Shown in pieces: positions 24,234-31,734 of a DNA stretch of 64,000 nucleotides. Source of the DNA: an uncultured Flavobacteriaceae bacterium (GTDB taxonomy: Bacteria; Bacteroidota; Bacteroidia; Flavobacteriales; Flavobacteriaceae). Location: assembly GCA_913051755.1 (NCBI GenBank), contig CAJXBR010000001.1, forward strand, positions 1 through 64,000, written 5' to 3'. Each line of letters opens with the position of its first letter. Position 1 is the first letter of the stretch. The notes beneath the pieces were generated by a model. The model was not told the origin of the DNA, ran no database searches, and was given only the letters and a program-made list of their open reading frames with translations. The translations under genes were made by a program, and so were the position numbers.

Positions 24234-25322
24234 TTACAAATTAAAAATAGAATAGCTTTGCGCTGTTTCTTTAATCATATTTTCTGTTCGCTCCTTATTG
24301 GTATCTGTAACAAACAACTGACCAAAGGAATCGTCATTGACCAAATTGATGATTTGCATCACTCGACTATCATCTAATTTATCAAAAATATCATCTAAAA
24401 GCAAAATGGGTAATACATTCATTTGATTTCTAATGATATCAAATTGGGCAAGTTTGAGCGCGATCAAAAATGTTTTTTGCTGCCCTTGACTACCAAATTT
24501 CTTGATCGGAAAATCATTGATTTGAAAACTCAAATCGTCTTTGTGTGGGCCAACACTGGTGTATTGTAACATACGATCTTTTTGCAATGATTCTTCTAAA
24601 AGAGTTTTAAAAGAACTGTCAACGAGTTTCGAATCATAACTCACAAAAACAGGCTCATGATTACCACTTATAAACTGATATCGATTGTGAAATAAAGGAT
24701 GAAAAGTCTTTATGAATGTTTTTCTTGCCTCGTGGATTGGGTTGCCAAATTGGATAAGCTTTTCGTTATAAGTTGATAGGGTGTCTTTGTCAAAGCTATT
24801 GGTTGATGAAAAATGTTTGAGTAAAGCATTTCTTTGTTGTAAAATTCGGTGATAGGTCACTAGATTGTTCAGATAGTTTTTATCAGACTGCGAAATGGTG
24901 CGATCTAAAAATTTTCTTCTCACAATACTCCCCTCGGATATTAAGTCAATATCATTAGGAGAAATGACAACAACAGGGATCAGCCCAACATGATCAGCAA
25001 TTTTTTTATACGCTTTTCGATTTCGTTTGATTGTTTTTTTGCCATCACGCTCCAAATGACACTGAATTTGAAGGCTTTTTCCATCTTTATCAAAGATTCC
25101 CTCGATCATGCTAAAGCTCGCATCGTGATTGATATTTTGACTTGAAATGCTATTGGTATAGCTTTTCCCCATTGCTAGGAAATATATCGCATCCAAAGCA
25201 TTTGTTTTGCCAACGCCATTATTCCCAATAAAACAATTGATATTGTTGTTCAGATCGAAGTCAGTACCAGTGAGGTTTCTGTAGTTTATAATCGAAAGTT
25301 TGTTTAAAAATAGCTCCTTCAC
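24234..25322 (-). CDS. recF: DNA replication and repair protein RecF
   Basis: SMC-like ATPase that loads RecA through RecOR at gaps; 362 aa. Walker A is IGNNGVGKTNALDAIY (32-47), the signature segment is FGSQGQQKTFLIALKLAQ (about 275-292), and Walker B LPILLLDDIFDKLD (about 305-318). It is followed by DUF721, the typical flavobacterial order, and diverges from the TPR protein gene. Confidence 0.95.
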   Translation of the reverse strand: MKELFLNKLSIINYRNLTGTDFDLNNNINCFIGNNGVGKTNALDAIYFLAMGKSYTNSISSQNINHDASFSMIEGIFDKDGKSLQIQCHLERDGKKTIKRNRKAYKKIADHVGLIPVVVISPNDIDLISEGSIVRRKFLDRTISQSDKNYLNNLVTYHRILQQRNALLKHFSSTNSFDKDTLSTYNEKLIQFGNPIHEARKTFIKTFHPLFHNRYQFISGNHEPVFVSYDSKLVDSSFKTLLEESLQKDRMLQYTSVGPHKDDLSFQINDFPIKKFGSQGQQKTFLIALKLAQFDIIRNQMNVLPILLLDDIFDKLDDSRVMQIINLVNDDSFGQLFVTDTNKERTENMIKETAQSYSIFNL

Positions 25323-25436
25323 AGGCCAAAAATTGTGTCACTTTGTTACGAATCACCAAATTATTGATTTTTGATCGTTTTAACAGAATGTTCATTTCAA
25401 TATTTATCATATTTTTGCAAACACGATTTACAAACT

Positions 25437-26192
25437 ATGGCCACATATAAAAAGCGCGGAGCAAAGAAAACGAGAACTTCTCAGCACAATCCAGAAGTCG
25501 ATAGAACAGAAGAAGTTTTTTCAAACCTGGACACTGGTGCATCTCGAATTGAAAATTGGATTGCAAACTATCAAAGTCAAATTATTGGACTGATTGTTGG
25601 GATTATCGTTGTTGTACTTACCTATTTGGGCTATCAAAACTTAGTTGTTGCTCCAAAAGTTGCTGAGGCCAATACCGAAATTTATTTTGCGCAAGACTAC
25701 TTCCAAAAGGGATTTGCCAATGAAAACGATCGTGATTCTCTTTTTCAAAATGCATTAAATGGTGCCGATGGGAAATATGGTTTCCTCGATATCATTGACA
25801 ATTACAGTGGAACGCCAGCTGCAGATATTGCCACTTACAGTACTGGGATGATATATCTTCATCTGAAAGAATTTGAAACAGCCATCGACTATCTTGAGGA
25901 TTTTAAATCTTCCGATCCTGTACTACAACCTCTTGCATTGGGAGGTATAGGAGATGCTTTTGCAGAACTGGAACAATTTTTTGATGCTCTTCAATACTAT
26001 GAAAAGGCATTGTCTTACAGTGACAATAAGGTCACTTATCCTCGCTATTTGCGAAAGGCTGGGCTAGTTGCTTTATCATTAGGAGATAAAAAAACAGCAA
26101 GCGAATACTTTTCAATCATCAAGGATGAATTTTCTGATGGGGTAGATGCTAATAATATCGACGCATTGCTCGGTCAGGCCAGCAGTAGATAA
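25437..26192 (+). CDS. Membrane-anchored TPR protein (YfgM-like)
   Basis: A 251-aa protein with a charged N-terminus (MATYKKRGAKKTRTSQ), one membrane segment at about 50-67 (IIGLIVGIIVVVLTYLG) and a periplasmic TPR region (about 110-245). This layout matches YfgM/tol-pal-associated tetratricopeptide proteins, which act as envelope chaperones. ATG at 25437 is chosen; an upstream in-frame start adds an unconserved segment. TATTTTTG 21 bases upstream may be the -7 box. ribH begins 2 bases after its stop. Confidence 0.82.
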   Translation: MATYKKRGAKKTRTSQHNPEVDRTEEVFSNLDTGASRIENWIANYQSQIIGLIVGIIVVVLTYLGYQNLVVAPKVAEANTEIYFAQDYFQKGFANENDRDSLFQNALNGADGKYGFLDIIDNYSGTPAADIATYSTGMIYLHLKEFETAIDYLEDFKSSDPVLQPLALGGIGDAFAELEQFFDALQYYEKALSYSDNKVTYPRYLRKAGLVALSLGDKKTASEYFSIIKDEFSDGVDANNIDALLGQASSR

Positions 26193-26193
26193 A

Positions 26194-26664
26194 ATGGCAA
26201 CTGAAAACCAGAACAGTAATCACTTGCTTATCAATACACTTCCAAGTGCGAAAGGGTTGCGGTTTGCCTTAGTTGTTTCCAATTGGAACACTGAAATCAC
26301 AGAAAGTTTATACGAAGGCGCACAAAATATTTTGTCACAAAAAAACGCCACACAGATTGATCGGATTGATGTTCCTGGCAGCTTTGAGTTGGTGTATGCA
26401 AGTCGTAGCGTTATCGACAGAGATTGTTATGATGCTGTGATTGCTATTGGCAGTGTCATACGAGGAGAAACAAGTCACTTTGACTATGTTTGTCAAGGGG
26501 TTACCAATGGCATTCAGCAACTCAATGCACTGGGTAAGATTCCTGTTATTTTTTGTGTATTAACAGATGATAACTTCGAACAATCTCTAGCGAGAAGTGG
26601 GGGGTCTTTTGGAAATAAAGGAGAGGAAGCTGCTGCGGCTGCCATTCAAATGGCTAAACTTTAA
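26194..26664 (+). CDS. ribH: 6,7-dimethyl-8-ribityllumazine synthase
   Basis: Penultimate step of riboflavin synthesis, 156 aa. Signatures: RFALVVSNWNTEITESLYEGA (22-42), PGSFELVYAS, AIGSVIRGETSHFDYV with the catalytic histidine, and GGSFGNKGEEAA near the end. Its start is placed 2 bases after the TPR gene stop. Its product is the kind of lumazine found as antenna in FeS-type photolyases; that connection to the operon at 13464-20614 is only suggestive. Confidence 0.95.
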   Translation: MATENQNSNHLLINTLPSAKGLRFALVVSNWNTEITESLYEGAQNILSQKNATQIDRIDVPGSFELVYASRSVIDRDCYDAVIAIGSVIRGETSHFDYVCQGVTNGIQQLNALGKIPVIFCVLTDDNFEQSLARSGGSFGNKGEEAAAAAIQMAKL

Positions 26665-26668
26665 GCTT

Positions 26669-27118
26669 TTATTTTTTTAAGTATTTCATCGGCACCCATA
26701 ACATTCCAAAGCATTCTCCTTTTTCTTTACTTAGATTTTTATGATGAATTTTATGTGCTCTGCGAATGGCTCTTGCATACCGAGTATTGGCATTTCTAAA
26801 CCACTTTACACGTTGGTGGATAAAGATGTCGTGAACAAAGAAGTACGTTAGCCCATAGGCAAATATCCCAAGTGCTATCGCCATTCCTGGCCAAAATCCA
26901 TAGTCCCCCCACAGCACAACAAAACATGCGCTCACTGCTGCATAAAACAAAAAGAAAGCATCATTTCTTTCAAAGTGCGAATCGTGATTTTTTTTGTGAT
27001 GGTCTTTGTGAAGAGACCATAAAAAACCATGCATGATGTACTTGTGAGAAAACCAAGCCACACCCTCCATAGAAACAAACGTCAAGAAAAATATAAAAAT
27101 CTGTAAAGTGAGGAGCAT
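26669..27118 (-). CDS. crtZ: Beta-carotene hydroxylase CrtZ
   Basis: Integral-membrane di-iron hydroxylase converting beta-carotene to zeaxanthin; 149 aa. The histidine boxes are complete: HKYIMH (25-30), HKDHH (37-41), HDIFIH (96-101) and HKIHH (122-126). Hydrophobic segments at about 2-20, 54-70 and 76-96 support a membrane protein. It starts 3 bases after crtB, so the two are co-transcribed. Convergent with ribH. Confidence 0.93.
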   Translation of the reverse strand: MLLTLQIFIFFLTFVSMEGVAWFSHKYIMHGFLWSLHKDHHKKNHDSHFERNDAFFLFYAAVSACFVVLWGDYGFWPGMAIALGIFAYGLTYFFVHDIFIHQRVKWFRNANTRYARAIRRAHKIHHKNLSKEKGECFGMLWVPMKYLKK

Positions 27119-27121
27119 AGC

Positions 27122-27961
27122 TTACAGAATATTAAAACGATACCTTACATACGAGCGAGCCAAAACATCTACTTTCTGAATATTTGCAACCCGGACCCTT
27201 TTATTTTTAATTTGTTCAGAGGGAACACGTTTTAATTTTTTAAGGAGCCTTAAATAATATTTGTAAGCAGTGTAGACTCCAAACTTAGCAGCATTGGGTA
27301 GTTTGAAAATACCAGACAAACCTTTATGAAAATCGGATTCAATCTCGGCTATAATTTTTCGTTTGGAAGCATCGTCTAGCTGTCGTAAGTCAACACCGGG
27401 GAAGTATGATCGTTCGAGTTGCTCAAAATCGTTTTTCAGATCACGAAGAAAATTTACCTTCTGAAATGCTGACCCAAGTGCCATTGCTGATGACTTTAAT
27501 TCTTTAAACAATTTGTGATCTCCCTTGACAAACACGCGAAGACACATCAACCCAACAACATCTGCAGAGCCATAAATATAACTTTTAAACTCTTCATCTG
27601 TTTCGTACACTTTTTTTGAAAGGTCCCAACGCATACTTTGCATGAACGCATCGATAAATTCTCTGTCAATTTCATAGCGATGAACAGTCTCTTGAAAAGC
27701 ATTCAGTACTGGGTTAGTACTAATTTTATGATCTAGCGCATGGGTCAAATCTTCTTCAAAACGATTTAGAAGCGTAAACTTATCAAAGTCATGAAAACTG
27801 TCAACAATTTCATCTGCTAACCTCACAAACCCATAAATATTATAGATGTCCTGTCGTATTTCAGAGGAAAGCATGCGAGTGGCCAAGGAAAAAGAAGTGC
27901 TATACGACTCTGTAATTTCCTTACTACATCGTTTTGATACAGTATCAAAAATAGATTTCAC
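27122..27961 (-). CDS. crtB: Phytoene synthase CrtB
   Basis: Condenses two GGPP to phytoene, committing to carotenoids; 279 aa. The first aspartate-rich motif is DEIVD (50-54) in NIYGFVRLADEIVD; the second is DLKNDFEQLERSYFPG (about 175-190). The start is GTG at 27961, aligned to family starts, since no ATG lies upstream. The order regulator-crtB-crtZ is that of flavobacterial zeaxanthin clusters except that crtI, usually between regulator and crtB, is absent. Confidence 0.93.
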   Translation of the reverse strand: MKSIFDTVSKRCSKEITESYSTSFSLATRMLSSEIRQDIYNIYGFVRLADEIVDSFHDFDKFTLLNRFEEDLTHALDHKISTNPVLNAFQETVHRYEIDREFIDAFMQSMRWDLSKKVYETDEEFKSYIYGSADVVGLMCLRVFVKGDHKLFKELKSSAMALGSAFQKVNFLRDLKNDFEQLERSYFPGVDLRQLDDASKRKIIAEIESDFHKGLSGIFKLPNAAKFGVYTAYKYYLRLLKKLKRVPSEQIKNKRVRVANIQKVDVLARSYVRYRFNIL

Positions 27962-28005
27962 AAATAAATTTAAACAAATAATTGATGCAAATTATAATAT
28001 TTTTA

Positions 28006-28027
28006 TTGTTAATTCAAGTCTTAACAA
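28006..28027 (-). promoter_or_regulatory. Inverted repeat upstream of crtB (candidate operator)
   Basis: Perfect seven-base inverted repeat TTGTTAA (28021-28027 read on the minus strand) and TTAACAA (28006-28012), 8 bases apart, about 45 bases before the crtB start. A further TTTAAACAAA lies at 27969-27978. The carH-like promoter has TTGTTAA-N8-TAAACAA with the same spacing. The TATAATTTG at about 27988-27996 is a near -7 box. Confidence 0.45.
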
Positions 28028-28031
28028 AAAA

Positions 28032-28928
28032 TTATAATTCTTTTATTAAATCTGCTGAAGATTTAAAAATCCGAATTTTTGGATTTTTATGGTTTGACAT
28101 GTGTTGCACTTGGAAGCCTGTAATCCATAATTCTGATCCCTCACCAGCTAAAACTTCTTGCTCAAAATCATTTAAATAATCCTCAACACGATCGCTGTTT
28201 GGTTCGATAGTGAAGCATGACACAAACACCATCTCATCATATTTTTCTAGAAAATTTGACAAGCTGGTTGTTGGAACAGATTGCCCTAAAAAAATTGTCT
28301 TATAACCACGATTAAGAATTTCATAGTTCAAATAAAGTAATCCCAACTCATGAATCTCATTGTCTGGAAGATACAATACATAGGTTTGGTCTAAATGGAT
28401 TGGTTGCGCCTCCTGTAGTTTTTCGCAAAGGGAGTGTATTTTTTGTTTAATCAAGCTAGTGATAAAGTGTTCGTGCGAGGGACTGATCGAGTTTGTTTGC
28501 CATAAAACGCCAAGCTCAATCATGAGTGGTGTGAAAATAGACTGAAAGATTTCACCAAAACTCATTTTTTCCATCAGTTCGTCAAAGGTGTTGGTAAACA
28601 GACGTTGATCAAAATTAATCATAGAAAGCTTAAATAACCCAAGTGACCAGTCGTATGGACTTTTTTGGAGGGTAATGGAGTGCACCTTGCTTTTGATTTC
28701 ATTTGCCTCCATTTTTGCAATTTTCGAAATTTTAAAGCCATTTTTGTAAAGCATCGAAACATTAAGGAGTTTCTGGAGACTATCTAAGTTGTAGAGACGT
28801 ATGTTTGTTTCTGTTCGTTCAGGTTCAAAAAGACTATATCTTTTTTCCCAAATTCTGATTGTGTGGGCTTTGATTCCGGATAAGTGCTCCAGATTTTTAA
28901 TACTAAAACTAGTTTTAACCCGATTCAT
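28032..28928 (-). CDS. CarH-like MerR-family, B12-binding light regulator
   Basis: A 298-aa transcription factor. The N-terminal MerR domain (8-75) has IKAHTIRIWEKRYSLFEPER. The middle helical domain ends with the CarH motif W-x9-E-H: W143 and E153-H154. The Rossmann B12 domain carries E191-I-H193-E-L-G196, where His193 is the expected lower cobalt ligand; the later Gly-Gly motif is reduced to TG (270-271). CarH with adenosylcobalamin binds DNA in the dark and releases it in light. It sits 70 bases upstream of crtB. Photochemistry is inferred. Confidence 0.82.
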   Translation of the reverse strand: MNRVKTSFSIKNLEHLSGIKAHTIRIWEKRYSLFEPERTETNIRLYNLDSLQKLLNVSMLYKNGFKISKIAKMEANEIKSKVHSITLQKSPYDWSLGLFKLSMINFDQRLFTNTFDELMEKMSFGEIFQSIFTPLMIELGVLWQTNSISPSHEHFITSLIKQKIHSLCEKLQEAQPIHLDQTYVLYLPDNEIHELGLLYLNYEILNRGYKTIFLGQSVPTTSLSNFLEKYDEMVFVSCFTIEPNSDRVEDYLNDFEQEVLAGEGSELWITGFQVQHMSNHKNPKIRIFKSSADLIKEL

Positions 28929-28967
28929 TTTGTTTAACTTCTAATTAACAAACATTAAACAAAACTA
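28928..28967 (-). promoter_or_regulatory. Promoter and CarH-type operator of the regulator gene
   Basis: Minus strand: -7 box TAGTTTTG (28967-28960) overlaps TTTTGTTTAATGTTT (28964-28950). The inverted half-site TTAAACAAAA (28937-28928) ends on the A of the ATG. On the plus strand TTAACAA and TTAAACAA place their ACA at 28948-28950 and 28959-28961, 11 bases apart, with a weaker ACT at 28937-28939. CarH operators are described as 11-base direct repeats of nTnnACAn. Overlap with the -7 box suggests autorepression. Confidence 0.65.
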
Positions 28968-28990
28968 CAAAAAAAAATATAAATAAAAAA

Positions 28991-29079
28991 TGGTGCGCAC
29001 GAGAGGAATCGAACCTCCACGGGATTTAACTCCCACTAGGCCCTCAACCTAGCGCGTCTACCAGTTCCGCCACGTGCGC
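28991..29079 (-). tRNA. tRNA-Leu (GAG anticodon)
   Basis: Class II tRNA read from 29079: acceptor GCGCACG pairs with CGTGCGC, D arm GGCGGAACTGGTAGACGC, anticodon stem CTAGG/CCTAG around loop TTGAGGG (anticodon GAG), a long variable arm GTGGGAGTTAAATCCCGT, T arm GGTTCGATTCC, and an encoded CCA (28991-28993). Confidence 0.93.
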
Positions 29080-29092
29080 CGAGGGGTTTTTG

Positions 29093-29165
29093 TGACTTGG
29101 CTGGGTCTCGAACCCAGGACCCTCTCCTTAAAAGGGAGATGCTCTACCAACTGAGCTACCAAGTC
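29093..29165 (-). tRNA. tRNA-Lys (TTT anticodon), copy 1
   Basis: Acceptor GACTTGG/CCAAGTC, D arm TAGCTCAGTTGGTAGAGC, anticodon loop CTTTTAA (TTT), T arm GGTTCGAGACC. CCA is not encoded. It is 73 nt and lies four bases from an almost identical second copy. Confidence 0.95.
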
Positions 29166-29169
29166 ATGG

Positions 29170-29242
29170 TGATTTGGCTGGGTCTCGAACCCAGGACCCT
29201 CTCCTTAAAAGGGAGATGCTCTACCAACTGAGCTACCAAATC
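29170..29242 (-). tRNA. tRNA-Lys (TTT anticodon), copy 2
   Basis: Identical to the neighbouring copy except for the third acceptor pair, here T3-A70 (GATTTGG/CCAAATC) instead of C3-G70. This is a compensated change, so both copies should fold. CCA is not encoded. It is the most upstream of the three-tRNA cluster. Confidence 0.95.
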
Positions 29243-29306
29243 AGTTTTTTTACAATGGCTGCAAATATAAATTCAATTCTACGATTAATCAAAGTTTAAA
29301 TTGGCT

Positions 29307-29314
29307 TAAATTTG
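29307..29314 (+). promoter_or_regulatory. Putative -7 box of aroK
   Basis: TAAATTTG matches TAnnTTTG, 10 bases before the aroK ATG. The -33 region (TTA at the 19-base spacing) is weak. Confidence 0.45.
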
Positions 29315-29324
29315 CAAGCATACC

Positions 29325-29879
29325 ATGAGTGATCGCATAAATAAAGATTTGGCAGCTAATCGTCACATTGTTCTTCTCGGCTACATGGGCTGTGGGAAAA
29401 GCACTGCTGGGCGACTTTTGGCAGAACAGTTAGAACTACCTTTTGTAGATTTAGATGAATATTTGACCAATAAACATGGTGACTCTATTCCAAATCTTTT
29501 TTTTAAAAATGGTGAAATTGGGTTTAGAAAACTCGAAAAAATATCTTTAGATGAGCTTCTTGTCAATCAAAAAGTATCTGTTCTTTCGCTAGGTGGGGGT
29601 ACGCCTTGCTATGCTGATAATATGCAATCTGTTTTACAAGCAACACATAACACATTCTACCTTTCTCCCTCTGTAAATATGCTTTGCAATCGCTTGTTTC
29701 CAGTGCGAAGCAAGCGTCCAATGATTTCTCATTTGAACACAAAAAAGGATTTATTGGAATTTATTTCTAAGCATATTTTTGAAAGAAAACAATTTTATGA
29801 GCAAGCCAATCACCCCATTTATGTCCGCGACGAAAGTCCAGAGGAATTGGTTAGTAAAATCATTCAAAAATTAGGTTAA
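29325..29879 (+). CDS. aroK: Shikimate kinase
   Basis: Phosphorylates shikimate in aromatic amino acid synthesis; 184 aa. Walker A GYMGCGKST (19-27), the shikimate-binding FVDLDEYL, GEIGFRKLE and the SLGGGTPCY motif, and the LID arginine in RSKRPMI are visible. It stands alone downstream of the divergent tRNA cluster. Its last 9 bases overlap the 3' end of the convergent phosphoribosyltransferase gene. Confidence 0.94.
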   Translation: MSDRINKDLAANRHIVLLGYMGCGKSTAGRLLAEQLELPFVDLDEYLTNKHGDSIPNLFFKNGEIGFRKLEKISLDELLVNQKVSVLSLGGGTPCYADNMQSVLQATHNTFYLSPSVNMLCNRLFPVRSKRPMISHLNTKKDLLEFISKHIFERKQFYEQANHPIYVRDESPEELVSKIIQKLG

Positions 29880-30374
29880 ATAACCCTCAAAAGTATTTTC
29901 TTTAGACACAATCTCTACCTGTTCGTGTAAGCTTGTGGATAAAGAAAGTCCTTTATAGTCGGCTTTGATCGGAAATTTTTTATGATTTCGATTAATCAAA
30001 ACAGCAACCTTGCACTGTCTGAGTGGCACTTCCAAAAAGTGACGAACAGCATAGATTAGAGTCGAGCCAGTATTTAAGACGTCATCAACGATAATAACTG
30101 AACAATTTTTATAAACAGATTGATCAATGGACGTTTGTATTTCAGCATGAGGATTTTTTTTATCCACGTGAATTTGACAATCAATGACTTCTAGATCTGA
30201 TATAGAGCGTAAAATTTTTGCAATTGATTCACCGACTCGATTGCCATTGGTCATCACCCCAGCGATGATAACTTTATCTTCTTTTGTGTTATCCTCATAA
30301 ATTTGGTAAGCAATCCTGCGAATACTAAGTTCTGCTTGTCTGGACGTTAAGATGCAGTCATTATACATACTCAA
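29871..30374 (-). CDS. PyrR-like phosphoribosyltransferase family protein
   Basis: A 167-aa type I phosphoribosyltransferase-fold protein. The PRPP motif VIIVDDVLNTGSTLI lies at about 93-107 and AGVMTNGNRVGE near residue 38. The length and sequence resemble PyrR (uracil phosphoribosyltransferase/attenuator), but no pyr genes or attenuators are near, so a regulatory role is unsupported. It lies downstream of the S4-domain gene on the same strand, 6 bases away. Confidence 0.82.
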   Translation of the reverse strand: MSMYNDCILTSRQAELSIRRIAYQIYEDNTKEDKVIIAGVMTNGNRVGESIAKILRSISDLEVIDCQIHVDKKNPHAEIQTSIDQSVYKNCSVIIVDDVLNTGSTLIYAVRHFLEVPLRQCKVAVLINRNHKKFPIKADYKGLSLSTSLHEQVEIVSKENTFEGYLT

Positions 30375-30380
30375 ATATAA

Positions 30381-30767
30381 TCATTCATCAGGATCAATCG
30401 TACCACTTTCTTTAAAATCCATCAGGTCTCTGCGATTTTTTTTATTTGGTCTTCCACCAGTCTCAAGTCTGTTGTTGGATTGATGCATGGCAATTTCAGC
30501 CCTTGCTTTTTGAACGTCCTCTGGTGTAATATCTTTTGCATATCTCTCGACTAGCTTGGCGCCCACTCTAGATTTTGGAATGTCTATAACTACGATGGTA
30601 AACTCCATTTGATTTTTTCGAACCACAAGTTTCTCGGCCCCAAAAACTTCCCTTGAGGGTTTCGCAATTGCCTCGTCGATGCGTACATGCCCTTTCTTAC
30701 AAGCGATGGATGCTTCATTTCTCGATTTGTAAAATCGAATGGCCCACAGATATTTATCTATTCGCAA
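30381..30767 (-). CDS. S4-domain RNA-binding protein (Hsp15-like)
   Basis: A 128-aa protein with an N-terminal S4 RNA-binding domain (MRIDKYLWAIRFYKSRNEA, KKGHVRIDE, 1-60) and a basic C-terminal tail (GGRPNKKNRRDLMDFKE). This matches Hsp15/HslR, which rescues stalled 50S subunits carrying peptidyl-tRNA in E. coli. It is upstream of the PyrR-like gene on the same strand and probably co-transcribed. Confidence 0.88.
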   Translation of the reverse strand: MRIDKYLWAIRFYKSRNEASIACKKGHVRIDEAIAKPSREVFGAEKLVVRKNQMEFTIVVIDIPKSRVGAKLVERYAKDITPEDVQKARAEIAMHQSNNRLETGGRPNKKNRRDLMDFKESGTIDPDE

Positions 30768-30839
30768 AAGAAATGTTAATTATTGATTTTACTGACCAAA
30801 AATACAAGAAAATCGTATCTTGCAATACTATTTTTTTAG

Positions 30840-31730
30840 ATGAAAAATTACTATACTTTTTTTCTTTTTGCATTGTCATTCTTGTTCATACAATGCGATG
30901 AAACCAGAAATACATTTGTTACTCCTTTACGTGATTATTATGAACAGCGAACAGCTGACAATGATTCTATTATTTCTTTTCTGCAAAGTCACTACTACAA
31001 CTATGATGACTATGCCAATGTAGCATCAACCGAACATGTAGAGTTTACAATTGACTCGTTGACAAATAACCCTGATAAAACCCCAATGATCGATCAAGTG
31101 GTAGAGCAGGAGGTCAAAATCAAAGATGAAGATGGTAATTATATTTCCCACATCATGTATGTTATTCCAGATGTAAGGCAAGGCGTTGGTGAGTCACCTA
31201 GTTTTGCTGATGATGTATACGTTACATATAAGGGAATGTTTTTGGATGGTTATTCTTTTGACGGTAATGATCAACCTACATGGTTTTCGGGATTGAGCAC
31301 TGTTCGGGGTTTTTATGAATTACTACCTCATATCGAGAGAAGTACATGGTATGTTGACGCTAATGGAAATGTTACATTCGATGGTTTTGGTACTGCAGTT
31401 GTGATCATGCCCTCTGCTTTGGGTTATTATGGCAGTTCATCAGCTCCGAGGATGTACGCTCCTTTGATTTTTGCTGTCGAGCTATACACATTTAAGACTG
31501 CTGATCACGATGGGGATTCTATTCCAACTGTTGACGAAGATATTGATGGAAATCATCACTTTTCTGATGACGTTGACGACACTGATGGTGATGGTACGCC
31601 CAATTATCTAGATACTGACGATGACGGGGATGGGATACTTACAATTGATGAGTATGATGTCGATGATGATGGCATTCCTGATGATAGCAATGACGATGGT
31701 ACGCCAAACTATTTAGACTCCAATTCTTAA
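30840..31730 (+). CDS. FKBP-like lipoprotein with TSP3-type repeats
   Basis: A 296-aa lipoprotein: signal peptide with lipobox FIQC and acylated Cys19. Residues about 95-215 form an FKBP-type peptidyl-prolyl isomerase domain (SPSFADDVYVTYKGMFLDG, VVIMPSALGYYG). The last 75 residues are extremely Asp-rich with calcium-binding thrombospondin type 3-like units (DTDGDGTPNYLD, DDDGDGI, NDDGTPNYLD). Likely anchored in the outer membrane or exposed at the surface. Client proteins are unknown. Confidence 0.85.
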   Translation: MKNYYTFFLFALSFLFIQCDETRNTFVTPLRDYYEQRTADNDSIISFLQSHYYNYDDYANVASTEHVEFTIDSLTNNPDKTPMIDQVVEQEVKIKDEDGNYISHIMYVIPDVRQGVGESPSFADDVYVTYKGMFLDGYSFDGNDQPTWFSGLSTVRGFYELLPHIERSTWYVDANGNVTFDGFGTAVVIMPSALGYYGSSSAPRMYAPLIFAVELYTFKTADHDGDSIPTVDEDIDGNHHFSDDVDDTDGDGTPNYLDTDDDGDGILTIDEYDVDDDGIPDDSNDDGTPNYLDSNS

Positions 31731-31734
31731 TTTC

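Noticed and set aside
29093..29242. Direct repeat of about 73 bases that could suggest a CRISPR-like or mobile repeat
   Set aside because: The two units fold as complete tRNA-Lys genes.
29871..30374. PyrR function as a pyrimidine attenuator protein
   Set aside because: The fold fits, but no pyr genes or attenuator hairpins are nearby, so only a family-level call was made.
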